The notes beneath the pieces were generated by a model, which saw nothing but the letters and a program-made list of their open reading frames with translations, made no database searches and was not told the DNA's origin. Position numbers and translations under genes: made by a program. A stretch of 64,000 nt of DNA from Streptomyces spinosus (GTDB lineage: Bacteria > Actinomycetota > Actinomycetes > Streptomycetales > Streptomycetaceae): positions 1-64,000 of the forward strand of contig NZ_JAINRC010000022.1 of assembly GCF_020400655.1 (NCBI RefSeq). Reading direction: 5' to 3'. This document shows positions 49,509-57,315 of this stretch, one piece after another (the first letter of the stretch is position 1; every line of letters starts with the position of its first letter).

Positions 49509-50909
49509 TCAGCTCGCCAGCCGTCGGTCCGGCGCGGAGCGGTGGGTGAGTGGCGCGCGCAGACCGAGGTGCTCGCGGAGCGTGGTGCCGGTGTACTCGG
49601 TGCGGTAGACCCCGCGTTCCTGCAGTTCCGGCACGAGCAGGTCGACGATGTCGTCGAGGCCGTCGGGGATCAGGTAGGGCGTGACGTTGAAGCCGTCGAC
49701 CGCGCCGTGCCGCACGAAGTGGGCGAACTTGTCGGCCAGGCCGGACGGAGTGCCCACGTGCCCGCGCTGCGGGCCGAGCGCGATGACGGTCTCCCGCAGC
49801 GACCAGCCGTTCGCCTCCGCCCGCGCGCGCCACTCGGCCACCACCGCGCGCGGGTCGGCGACGCGCCGGGCGCCGAAGGAGCCGTCGTTCTCGCCGACGA
49901 CCGGATCCTCCTCGGGCAGTGGCCCGTCGGCGTCGCGGTCGGACAGGTCGATGCCCCACAGCAGCCCGGCGATCCCCAAAGCCGTCGCGGGGGTGACCTG
50001 CTGGAGCCGGACCCAGCGCTTCTTCTCCTGCGCCTCCTCCTCGGTGGCGCCGATGATGATCTCGGTGCCGGGCAGGATCCGCAGGTCGTCCTCGGGACGC
50101 CCGCCCGCTCGCAGCCGGCGCCGGATGTCGTCGGCGAAGGCCAGCGCGTCGTCGAAGTCGGTGCCGTGCGCGGAGAAGATGACGTCGGCGTTGCGGGCGG
50201 CGAAGTCGCGTCCCTCGCCGGAGTCGCCGGCCTGGAAGATCACGGGGTGGCCCTGCGCGCTGCGCGGCAAGGTCGGAACGAGGTCGACGTCGAACTGCGG
50301 CCCCTGGTGGCGCACTCGGTGCACGGCGCCGGGCGCCGACCAGGCGGGTGCGCCCGCGGAGCCGGCGACGGCGCCGTCCTCCCAGCCGTCCCACAGGGCA
50401 CGGGCCACGGTGAGGAACTCCTCGGCGCGCCGGTAGCGGTCGGCGTGGTCGAGGTAGCCGCCGCGGCGGAAGTTGGCACCCGTCCAGGCGTTGTCCGTGG
50501 TCACCACGTTCCATCCGGCCCGGCCTTCGGAGAGGAGGTCGAGGCCGGACAGGCGGCGGGCGAGGTCGGCCGGCTCGTTGAAGGTGGAGTTGGAGGTCGA
50601 GACCAGGCCGATGCGGCGGGTGACGGCGGCCAGTGCGGAGAGCTGGGTGATGGCGTCCGGCCGCCCGGCCACGTCCAGGTCGTGGATCCTGCCGTCGACC
50701 TCGCGCAGCCGGAGTCCCTCGCCGAGGAAGAACGCGTCGAACAGGCCGCGTTCGGCGGTCTGGGCGACGCGGCGGAAGGAGGCGGGATCGATCTGCGAGC
50801 CGCTGTCGGGGGCGGACCAGACGGTCCAGTGGTTGACGCCCTGGAAGAACACACCGAAGTGCAGCCGGGCGTGCGGCCGGGGGACGTCGAAGGGGTCGGT
50901 GCGGGTCAT
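49509..50909 (-). CDS. NtaA/SnaA/DszA family monooxygenase
   Basis: This 466-aa FMNH2-dependent monooxygenase has LHFGVFFQGVNHWTVWSAP, RGLFDAFFLGEGLRLRE, GRAGWNVVTTDNAWTGANF and QAGDSGEGRDFAARNADVIF, hallmarks of the NtaA/SnaA/DszA group. Members desulfurise organosulfur compounds or oxidise chelators. The start overlaps the upstream LLM gene (ATGA) and has GGAGG. Its leader-peptide context supports organosulfur use. Confidence 0.94.
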   Translation of the reverse strand: MTRTDPFDVPRPHARLHFGVFFQGVNHWTVWSAPDSGSQIDPASFRRVAQTAERGLFDAFFLGEGLRLREVDGRIHDLDVAGRPDAITQLSALAAVTRRIGLVSTSNSTFNEPADLARRLSGLDLLSEGRAGWNVVTTDNAWTGANFRRGGYLDHADRYRRAEEFLTVARALWDGWEDGAVAGSAGAPAWSAPGAVHRVRHQGPQFDVDLVPTLPRSAQGHPVIFQAGDSGEGRDFAARNADVIFSAHGTDFDDALAFADDIRRRLRAGGRPEDDLRILPGTEIIIGATEEEAQEKKRWVRLQQVTPATALGIAGLLWGIDLSDRDADGPLPEEDPVVGENDGSFGARRVADPRAVVAEWRARAEANGWSLRETVIALGPQRGHVGTPSGLADKFAHFVRHGAVDGFNVTPYLIPDGLDDIVDLLVPELQERGVYRTEYTGTTLREHLGLRAPLTHRSAPDRRLAS

Positions 50910-52012
50910 CGGGCGGCCTCCTGGGCGGCCGGGGCCGCGGCGGCGAAGCGATTGGCGGGGCGCTCCAGACCCAGGGTCGAGCGCAGGGACGTACCGGGCA
51001 GCGGACGGGCGACGAGCCGCCGTCCGGACAGGGCGGGCAGGACGAGGCGGGAGAGGACGGGCAGGTCCTCGTCCAGCACCAGCGGATGCAGCCGTACGCC
51101 GTCGACGTGACGGCTCAGCTCGGCCAGGAGGCCGACCAGCCGCTCCGCGGAACCGATGTGCCGCAGCCGCCCCCGGTCGCTCCACGCGGCGTGCCGTTCC
51201 AGGTCGGCGACCCGCTCGTCGGCCGTGGCCTCCGGCGTGTCCAGCGCCACCTCGACCTCGGCGAAGACGCGGGGCGTACCGGCGGCAGCGGCGGCCGTGG
51301 CGGCCGACGCGACGTCGCGGCCCGCGACGAGGGCGACGTCGAGCCGTGCGCCGGGAACCCGGTCCGGACGGCCCAGGACGACGAGCTGCCCCTGGGGCGG
51401 GCGCGGGACGATCGCCGGGCCCTTGACGGTGTACGTCTCACCGGTGAAGTCGACGTAGTGGAGGCGTTCGCGGTCCAGGTAGCGGCTGGTGGCCACCGAC
51501 CGGATGACCGCGTCGTCCTCCCAGGAGTCCCACAGGGCGCGGGCCACCTCGACCCCGTCACCGGACTCCCGGGCCCGTGCGTCGGCGTCGGCGACCGGCG
51601 GGCGCCCCCAGGCACGAGCCGCCTCGGGGCGCTCCTCCTCCGTCACCACCCATCCGGCGCGGCCGGCGGAGATGTGGTCCAGGGACGCCAACTGGCTGGA
51701 GACGTGGAAGGGTTCGGCGTACGTGAGCGGGACGGCGGGCGCGATCCCGATGGTGCTCGTGGACGCCGCGACGAACGCCGCGCGCTCCACCGCGCCGATG
51801 CGGCCCACCGGATCAGGCGAGGTGCCGGGCGGCAGCACACCGTCGTCCAGCGTGATCAGGGTGAACCCGGCGTTCTCGGCGACGGCGGCGACCCGGGCCA
51901 CGCGGCGCGGGGTCAGCAGCTGGTCGGGGGAGTGGGCGGCGCGGCGCCAGGCCGCGGGGTGGGCGCCGTCGCCGTCGAGCTCGACGGCGAGGTGCAGGGC
52001 AGGGCCGGACAA
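50906..52012 (-). CDS. LLM class monooxygenase
   Basis: This 368-aa luciferase-like protein of the alkanesulfonate/DszA type has ENAGFTLITLDDG, TSTIGIAPAVPLTYAEPFH, QLASLDHISAGRAGWVVT and ARALWDSWEDDAV. The start is TTG with GGAAGGAA upstream. The stop overlaps the next start by 4 bp. It is the first structural gene after the Cys-containing leader peptide and two overlapping hairpins. Confidence 0.9.
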   Translation of the reverse strand: MSGPALHLAVELDGDGAHPAAWRRAAHSPDQLLTPRRVARVAAVAENAGFTLITLDDGVLPPGTSPDPVGRIGAVERAAFVAASTSTIGIAPAVPLTYAEPFHVSSQLASLDHISAGRAGWVVTEEERPEAARAWGRPPVADADARARESGDGVEVARALWDSWEDDAVIRSVATSRYLDRERLHYVDFTGETYTVKGPAIVPRPPQGQLVVLGRPDRVPGARLDVALVAGRDVASAATAAAAAGTPRVFAEVEVALDTPEATADERVADLERHAAWSDRGRLRHIGSAERLVGLLAELSRHVDGVRLHPLVLDEDLPVLSRLVLPALSGRRLVARPLPGTSLRSTLGLERPANRFAAAAPAAQEAAR

Positions 52013-52051
52013 TGGGGTTCCTTCCGGGGAACACGATGACTCGCGGCACAG

Positions 52052-52084
52052 GGCCGCGACGAGGCGGCCGGCGGGACGGCCGGC
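52052..52084 (-). promoter_or_regulatory. Mutually exclusive leader hairpins
   Basis: Between the leader peptide stop and the TTG start, GCCGGC-N6-GCCGGC (52067-52084) and GGCCGC-N6-GCGGCC (52052-52069) share bases 52067-52069, so only one can form at a time. This is the geometry of translation-coupled attenuation. The 3-prime hairpin lies 27 bases from the ribosome site. Confidence 0.6.
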
Positions 52085-52089
52085 AGGGG

Positions 52090-52206
52090 TCAGCTGTGTA
52101 CGGAAGGACAGACGGCGGAAGAGGTACGGCAGTAGTCGACATGCCGCCGGGTGATGAGCCGCGCACCGGTGCACGCACCGCGCGGTGCCGCGCCCCGTAC
52201 GCGCAT
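52090..52206 (-). CDS. Cysteine-containing leader peptide
   Basis: This 38-aa peptide has an excellent GGTGGAGG ribosome site five bases before its ATG. Its core RRHVDYCRTSSAVC matches the actinobacterial leader-peptide type (RxxHVDxCR...) that precedes sulfur-uptake and sulfonate genes, as I recall. Stalling at the two late Cys codons on cysteine shortage would change folding of the following hairpins and raise expression of the monooxygenase operon. It ends 77 bp before the TTG start. Confidence 0.75.
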   Translation of the reverse strand: MRVRGAAPRGACTGARLITRRHVDYCRTSSAVCPSVHS

Positions 52207-52510
52207 CAGAGCCTCCACCCGTCAGGAACTTTCCCGTGCAACGTACGTCGACGGCCCCGGTGGGTGTCAAGGCCGGCCCTGGCGGGCGGGCGTCACGGAA
52301 GGCGGCCGGGAGGAGGCCGGGCACACGGGCTGCGTCCGCGCGGGCCTGCCGCGTCCTGGGGTCCGCTGTGTCCGCGCGGGCCTGCCGCGCCCGCGGGGGT
52401 CTGCTCGGTGCGGCCCGGCTGCCCTCCGTGCGGCGGGACGCCGCCCACCTGGCGGTCCCGCACCTCGCGAACGCGCCACCTGGCAGCGCGAATCGGCCGG
52501 AGCCAGCCGG

Positions 52511-52544
52511 TTTCCCTAGTTTCCCTATCGAATTACTAGGGAAA
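52511..52544. promoter_or_regulatory. Divergent-promoter operator
   Basis: TTTCCCTAG and CTAGGGAAA form perfect 9-bp arms (52511-52519 and 52536-52544). An extra direct copy TTTCCCTA occurs at 52520-52527, so there are three half sites. It lies between the monooxygenase leader and the DszC/SfnB-like gene. The Rrf2 regulator at 53991 is the obvious candidate ligand. Confidence 0.65.
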
Positions 52545-52574
52545 TGTTGACGATGGTCGAAGAGGAGAGTGAGG

Positions 52575-52670
52575 ATGACGAAGCCGACGCGTCACCGCGC
52601 ACCGCTGCACTCCCACGCCGCCTCGCCGGGCACCGCGTCGTCCCCGGTCCCCTGGAGGAAGGCGCCATGA
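52575..52670 (+). CDS. Short upstream ORF 1
   Basis: This is a 31-codon frame starting MTKPTRHRAPLHSH with GAGGAG nearby. Its TGA overlaps the next short ORF in ATGA. It has no recognised domain and may serve only translational coupling. Confidence 0.4.
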   Translation: MTKPTRHRAPLHSHAASPGTASSPVPWRKAP

Positions 52671-52726
52671 CCACAGCACTGAGCTGTAGTGACAGCCGCA
52701 GTCGCGTGAAGCGGGCGCGGACATGA
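52667..52726 (+). CDS. Short upstream ORF 2
   Basis: This is a 19-codon frame (MTTALSCSDSRSRVKRART) with a strong GGAGGAAGG ribosome site and one Cys codon. It overlaps the flavoprotein start as ATGA. As that gene lacks its own good ribosome site, it probably relies on this coupled frame. Confidence 0.5.
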   Translation: MTTALSCSDSRSRVKRART

Positions 52727-53943
52727 CCGTGACGGCGGACGAGGTGACCGACACGGGAGCCGGGCGGGTCGACTGGCTGCACATAGCCCGTGAGATGGCG
52801 GACGACCTGGCCACGGACGCGGTCGAGCGCGAACAGGCGGGCAAGGCACCGCTCGACGAGGTCGCGCGGTTGCGCGAGTCGGGACTGCTCGCGCTGCTGG
52901 CGCCGGTCGCCTGCGGCGGAGGCGGCGCCGACTGGCGCACCGCCTGCACGGCGGTCCGGACCGTCGCCGCGGCCGACGGGGCCATCGGTCACCTGCTCGG
53001 CAGCCACTACTTCCTCTCCTCCAGCGCCCGGTTCTTCGCCGGTCCCGCCCGTGCCGCCCGCATCGAACGGGAGTCGACGGCGGGGCAGTGGTGCTGGGGC
53101 GGAGGCATCGGCTCGCACGAACCACCCCTCGTCCTGGCCCCCGCGTCGGACGGGTACCTGCTGAGCGGCTACCAGAGGTACGCCACCGGTGTCGGCGTCG
53201 CCGACCGGCTGGTGGTGCGAGCCGCCGAGTACGGCACCGGCGAGCCGGTGGCCGTCCTGGTCGACCCCGCCCGCCCGGGCGTCGTGAGCGGCGGCGGGGA
53301 CACCTTCGGCCAGCGGCTGGCGGCCGGCGGCGGCGTCGAGTTCGACTCCGTACCGGTCACGGCCGACGACGTGCTCGGCTCGCTCTCGCCGGACGAGGAC
53401 GTCCTGTCGCCCTTCACCTCGCTGGCCGCGCCGACCTCGCGTCTGGTCTCCGTCCACTTCCTGCTCGGCGTGGCGGAGGGACTGCTGGCCGAGATCCGCG
53501 AGTCCGGAAGGGGCATGCGGTCCACCTGGCAGCCGCTCTCGCCCCACCCCTGGCCGGACGGCCCGGCGCAGGATCCGTACGCCCTCACCGTGTACGGCGA
53601 GCTCACCGTCGTCGCGCGGGCCGCGTCCGCCCTCGCCGACCAGGCGGTGGACGCCCTGACGCACGGCCTCGCGCGGGGCGAGGACCTCGACGACGAGGAG
53701 GGCGCGGAGATCGCCGTCCTCGCGAGCGTGGCCGAGACCGCCGCCGCCCGGGCCGCGCAGGAGGTCACCACACGTGCCCTGGACGTCATCGGCGCCGGCG
53801 CCGCCTCCTCCCGCCACGGCTTCGACCGCTTCTGGCGCAACGCCCGGACGCACACCCTGCGCGAGCCCGCCGCCCACCGGCTGCGCGAGGTCGGTGACTA
53901 CTTCCTGAACGGAGCGCACCCGCCCTTCACCCTGCCCGCCTGA
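52723..53943 (+). CDS. Acyl-CoA-dehydrogenase-like flavoprotein (DszC/SfnB-like)
   Basis: This 406-aa flavoprotein with the acyl-CoA dehydrogenase fold resembles the DszC/SfnB/NtaB-linked monooxygenases of sulfur acquisition: LRESGLLALLAPVACGGGGADWRT, AAADGAIGHLLGSHYFL, SGYQRYATGVGVADRLV and GAGAASSRHGFDRFWRNARTHTLR. It would use reduced flavin and O2 on an organosulfur substrate. It is divergent from the DszA-like operon, with an operator between, and 47 bp upstream of an Rrf2 regulator. Confidence 0.92.
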   Translation: MTVTADEVTDTGAGRVDWLHIAREMADDLATDAVEREQAGKAPLDEVARLRESGLLALLAPVACGGGGADWRTACTAVRTVAAADGAIGHLLGSHYFLSSSARFFAGPARAARIERESTAGQWCWGGGIGSHEPPLVLAPASDGYLLSGYQRYATGVGVADRLVVRAAEYGTGEPVAVLVDPARPGVVSGGGDTFGQRLAAGGGVEFDSVPVTADDVLGSLSPDEDVLSPFTSLAAPTSRLVSVHFLLGVAEGLLAEIRESGRGMRSTWQPLSPHPWPDGPAQDPYALTVYGELTVVARAASALADQAVDALTHGLARGEDLDDEEGAEIAVLASVAETAAARAAQEVTTRALDVIGAGAASSRHGFDRFWRNARTHTLREPAAHRLREVGDYFLNGAHPPFTLPA

Positions 53944-53978
53944 CGGCGCAGCGGTGACGGGCGGACACGGCGGTGATG

Positions 53979-53984
53979 GATAAT
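53979..53984 (+). promoter_or_regulatory. -10 element of leaderless Rrf2 transcript
   Basis: GATAAT lies at the distance from the ATG at 53991 that would start the RNA at or near the start codon. No ribosome site is present, consistent with leaderless translation. Confidence 0.5.
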
Positions 53985-53990
53985 CGGGGC

Positions 53991-54449
53991 ATGCGGATCT
54001 CGGCGCGGGCGGACTATGCGGTGCGGGCGGCACTGGAGCTGGCCGCGGCAGGGGACGAGGCCTCGCTCAAGGCCGAGGCGATCGCCGCGGCACAGGGCAT
54101 CCCGCACAAGTTCCTGGAGGGCATCCTGGGGGACCTGCGCCGGGGCGGGCTGGTGATCAGCCAGCGGGGCGGCAAGGGCGGCTACCGCCTCGCCCGTCCG
54201 GCGGACTCGATCGCCATCGCGGACGTCATCCGCGTGGCGGACGGCCCCCTGGTGTCGGTGCGGGGCGTGCGCCCACCCGAACTCGCCTACTGCGGCCCGG
54301 CGGAGACGCTGCTGCCGCTCTGGATCGCCGTGCGCGCCAACGTCCGCAAGATCCTCGACGAGGTCACCCTGGCCCATGTGGCCGCGGCCGAACTGCCCGA
54401 CGAGGTCCTGAGCCTCGCCGAAGACCCCAAGGCCTGGACGAATCCCTGA
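53991..54449 (+). CDS. Rrf2 family regulator (CymR-like context)
   Basis: This 152-aa Rrf2 winged-helix protein has MRISARADYAVRAALELAAA, KAEAIAAAQGIPHKFLEGIL and QRGGKGGYRLARP. Only one Cys is visible, so it lacks the three-Cys cluster of IscR, as CymR does. A -10-like GATAAT (53979-53984) ends seven bases before the ATG, so the mRNA may be leaderless. Its neighbours suggest control of organosulfur monooxygenases. Confidence 0.93.
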   Translation: MRISARADYAVRAALELAAAGDEASLKAEAIAAAQGIPHKFLEGILGDLRRGGLVISQRGGKGGYRLARPADSIAIADVIRVADGPLVSVRGVRPPELAYCGPAETLLPLWIAVRANVRKILDEVTLAHVAAAELPDEVLSLAEDPKAWTNP

Positions 54450-54781
54450 CCCGCGTCCGGTGAGCCCTGCGGTCCGCGTCGGCGAACGAAGGTCAGCGGC
54501 TGCGCCGGACCCCCTTGTTGCCTGCGCCGGACCTCCCGGTCGACGCGGCCCGACTCGTCCCGGACGCGCACGGGGAGACCGGTGTGCCAAAGGTACGTAC
54601 CACCCACCGGTTCCCGTCGGCCGAACACGCCCGCGCGCCCCGGACCCCACCCCGCACCCCCGTCAGAGGGTCCCCCGGCCTCCCGCACTCGGCGAACGAA
54701 CCTCACGCCGGTTCGGTCGGGCGCACGATCCACCTCCACCGGCCGGAATAGGCGCCCGGTGCCCGCCGGTTGGAGCTGAGC
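54450..54781. other. 332-bp gap, no gene seen
   Basis: I see no gene, strong repeat or clear promoter motif. It must contain the promoter of the nitroreductase gene. Confidence 0.6.
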
Positions 54782-55342
54782 ATGCGTCATCCTCAGGAGC
54801 CGGCCCACGGCCTGCACCCGCTGCTCGCCGAACGGTTCAGCCCCTACGGGTTCGATCCGTCGGGGACCGTCGACGACCACGCCCTCGGACTGCTGCTGGA
54901 GGCCGCGCGGTGGGCGCCGTCGGCGGGCAACTCCCAGCCGTGGGGCTTCTTCACCGGCAGGCCGGGTGAGCCGGAGCACGACAGGGTGCTGCCCCACCTC
55001 GCGCCCAGCTCGGCCCGCTGGGCGACGGACGCGGGCCTGCTCGTCGTCACGCTGACGCGCCGGCACGTCGATGACTCGCCGCTGCTGTACTCCGAGTTCG
55101 CGGACTACGACCTCGGCCAGGCCGTGGCCCACATGACCGTTCAGGCACAGGCGATGGGGCTGGCGGCGCACCAGTTCCGGGCCTTCGACATCGACGGGCT
55201 CACCAAGGAGCTGGACCCGAACCCGGGTTGGGCGATCGTCTCCATGGTCGCGGTGGGCAAGGCGGCCGGCGGCCCCCCGAAGGGCCGTGACCGGCGCAGC
55301 GTCGCGGACCTGCGCTCCGCTCCCTGGTCACCGGAGCAGTGA
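54782..55342 (+). CDS. Nitroreductase family protein
   Basis: This 186-aa FMN-dependent nitroreductase-fold protein has RFSPYGFD, ARWAPSAGNSQPWGFFTG and the QAVAHMTVQAQAMGLAAHQF dimer helix. It reduces nitro groups, quinones or flavins with NAD(P)H. The ATG has GGAG upstream. It could provide reduced flavin to the neighbouring monooxygenases, but this is inference from position only. Confidence 0.92.
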   Translation: MRHPQEPAHGLHPLLAERFSPYGFDPSGTVDDHALGLLLEAARWAPSAGNSQPWGFFTGRPGEPEHDRVLPHLAPSSARWATDAGLLVVTLTRRHVDDSPLLYSEFADYDLGQAVAHMTVQAQAMGLAAHQFRAFDIDGLTKELDPNPGWAIVSMVAVGKAAGGPPKGRDRRSVADLRSAPWSPEQ

Positions 55343-55788
55343 CCGCCGAGAGGTGCCGACACAACGGCGCCTGGAGATGGTTCACCGGACGCCCGGAGGC
55401 CGGGCCACCGGAATGACGAGGCCGTCACCGCGGGGAGTTAGGCGGGTGGAGGGGACGGCGTCTCTGCCGGGCCTTGGCGGCTCCCGGGCGGGGGCGTTCC
55501 CCTCGATGCCGGTGTGGCCCGGGCAGGAGACCGGCAACGGCCTGCGGACCGCACCGCGGCCGACGCCGAGGTCACGGGCGAGCGCGGCGATGGCGCGGGC
55601 CTCCGAGGCCGCGGCGCGGACGTCGTCGGTCCTCGTGGCCGCGGCGGGGCGCAGTCCGCCGTAGGTCCGCCGGCGCCGGAGGTCGCGTCGGAATTCGCGG
55701 CGGCCGGTTATGCGGTGGGGACGGACTGCTGTCTGCCATCGGTGAACACCAACCCGAGCGGACGCAACGGTCATTACCGTCCAGTCGC
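55343..55788. other. 446-bp gap with weak HTH-like remnant
   Basis: No gene is convincing. On the minus strand a short stretch near 55570-55630 reads ARAIAALARDLGVGRGAVRR, which resembles a helix-turn-helix of recombinases or GntR-like proteins. It lacks a start signal and neighbouring domain sequence, so it is at most a remnant. Confidence 0.45.
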
Positions 55789-56514
55789 ATGACGACGGTC
55801 ACAACCCGTACGGTCGCGTACCCGGCCGACAACCTGACGATGATCGGACACCTCGCGCTCCCGGCCGGTACCGGGCGCCGGCCCGCGGTCCTGATCGGAC
55901 CCGAGGGGATGGGGCTCAGCGATGTCGAGCGCCGGCGGGCCGAGGCTCTGGCCGGGCTGGGGTACGTGGCGCTGGCCTTCGACCTCCACGGCGGACGCTA
56001 CTTGGAGGACCCGGAGGAAATGCTGGCCCGTTGCATGCCGCTGCTCGCCGATCCCGACCGCATGCGAGAAATCGGTCACGCCGCGCTCGACGTGTTGCGT
56101 GCCGAACCACGGGCCGACCCCGACCGCACCGCCGCCATCGGCTACGGCACCGGGGGCGCGGTCGCCCTGGAACTCGGTCGCGACGGCGTCGACCTGCGCG
56201 CGATCGGGACGGTCAACGCACTGACCACGGGCCGACCGGGCGAGGCGGCGCGCATCCGCTGCCCGGTATGGGCCGGGGTCGGGTCGGAAGACCCGATCAT
56301 GCCGCCCGCGCAACGGGAGGCGTTCACCGCGGAGATGCGGGCCGCGGGCGTCGACTGGCGCCTCGTGGTCTACGGAGGAGCCCTTCACGCCTTCCATCAC
56401 CCACCGGTCGACCACGCCGCGCCGCCCGGCGTCGGCTACCACCCACGGCACGCACAGCGAGCCTGGCGTGACATCGTCGCCCTGCTCGCCGAGTGCCTGC
56501 CCGTCACGGACTGA
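55789..56514 (+). CDS. Dienelactone-hydrolase-like protein lacking its nucleophile
   Basis: This 241-aa alpha/beta-hydrolase protein of the DLH family has PAVLIGPEGMGLSDVERRRAEALAGLGYVA-type N-terminal strands, an Asp in GSEDPIMP and a His in ALHAFHHP. Where the family has GxCxGG the sequence is GYGTGG (118-123), so the catalytic Cys is Gly120. It may be inactive as a hydrolase, or a binding protein. The ATG lacks a ribosome site and may be leaderless. Confidence 0.88.
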   Translation: MTTVTTRTVAYPADNLTMIGHLALPAGTGRRPAVLIGPEGMGLSDVERRRAEALAGLGYVALAFDLHGGRYLEDPEEMLARCMPLLADPDRMREIGHAALDVLRAEPRADPDRTAAIGYGTGGAVALELGRDGVDLRAIGTVNALTTGRPGEAARIRCPVWAGVGSEDPIMPPAQREAFTAEMRAAGVDWRLVVYGGALHAFHHPPVDHAAPPGVGYHPRHAQRAWRDIVALLAECLPVTD

Positions 56515-56730
56515 TCGTTCCGGCGCCGCTTCCGGCGCGAGGTCGCCGCCGCGCGCCGCCTCTCCAGACCCGGCACGGCATCCGTGGTCGCCCGCGACGC
56601 GGAGGCCGGTGTCCCTTGGTTCGTCACGGAGTTCGTGCCCGGCCCGTCGCTGCGGCGGGTGGTGGGCTGGTGGAAGCGCCTCCTGCCGTCCGCCTCGGTG
56701 CGGGCCGAACGGCTTGACCGCGGGGTTGGC

Positions 56731-56749
56731 TGTAACAGAAGCTGTTGCA
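56731..56749. promoter_or_regulatory. Rrf2 operator, autoregulatory copy
   Basis: TGTAACAG-AAG-CTGTTGCA fits TGNAAC-N7-GTTNCA, with 8-bp arms differing at one position. It lies 17 bp upstream of the second Rrf2 gene start, where binding would block its expression. Confidence 0.72.
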
Positions 56750-56766
56750 TCGAACGAGGAGGGGTG

Positions 56767-57195
56767 ATGGCGGCGAACAGTCGACTGACCATCGCGACGC
56801 ACGCGCTCGCCTGGCTGGCGCTGGCGCACCGCCGTGGCCAGGAGGTGCTCACGTCGGAGCAGGTCGCGGCCAGCGTCAACACCAACCCCGTGATCATCCG
56901 GCGCAGCCTCGGTGACCTGCGGCGAGCCGGCCTGGTGGAGGTGCGCCACGGCGCCGGTGCGGGCTGGAGCCTGGCCCGTGAGCCCGAGCGGATCACCCTG
57001 CTCGAGGTGTACGACGCCGTGGACGCGCAGCCGCCCTTCGGCCTGCACCGCACCGAACCCAACCTGGAGTGCCCGGTCGGCCGAGGCATCCGGCCCGCCC
57101 TGAGCGGCGTCTACGACCGGGTCGAGCGGGTCATGCGCCAGGAACTGGCGGACACGTCGATCGCCGACGTACTCCGGGAGACGCTGGTGAACTAG
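56767..57195 (+). CDS. Rrf2 family regulator (YwnA-like)
   Basis: This 142-aa Rrf2 protein has ATHALAWLALAHRRGQEVLTS, VAASVNTNPVIIRRSLGDLRRAGLV and GAGAGWSLAREPERITLLEVYDAV. It has one Cys (LECPVG) and no Fe-S cluster motif, like YwnA/HypR-type sensors. The ATG follows GAGGAGGGG. The same 19-bp palindrome precedes it and the next gene, so it likely represses both until a reactive signal arrives. Confidence 0.93.
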   Translation: MAANSRLTIATHALAWLALAHRRGQEVLTSEQVAASVNTNPVIIRRSLGDLRRAGLVEVRHGAGAGWSLAREPERITLLEVYDAVDAQPPFGLHRTEPNLECPVGRGIRPALSGVYDRVERVMRQELADTSIADVLRETLVN

Positions 57196-57264
57196 CCGGA
57201 AGACCGAGAGGCCGGGGAACCGGAGACCGGAAGGCCGGTGACCTGGCAGGCCCCTACCGCTTGC

Positions 57265-57283
57265 TGTAACAAAGTCCGTTCCA
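57265..57283. promoter_or_regulatory. Rrf2 operator, target copy
   Basis: TGTAACAAAGTCCGTTCCA fits the same TGNAAC-N7-GTTNCA pattern and shares GCTGTAACA with the first copy. It lies 33 bp upstream of the NIPSNAP gene. Confidence 0.7.
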
Positions 57284-57315
57284 ACAGCGCGACGACCGAA
57301 CGAGGAGTAGGACTG

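Noticed and set aside
55570..55630. Recombinase or transposase remnant on the minus strand
   Set aside because: Only about 20 residues resemble a helix-turn-helix. There is no catalytic domain, terminal repeat or start signal.
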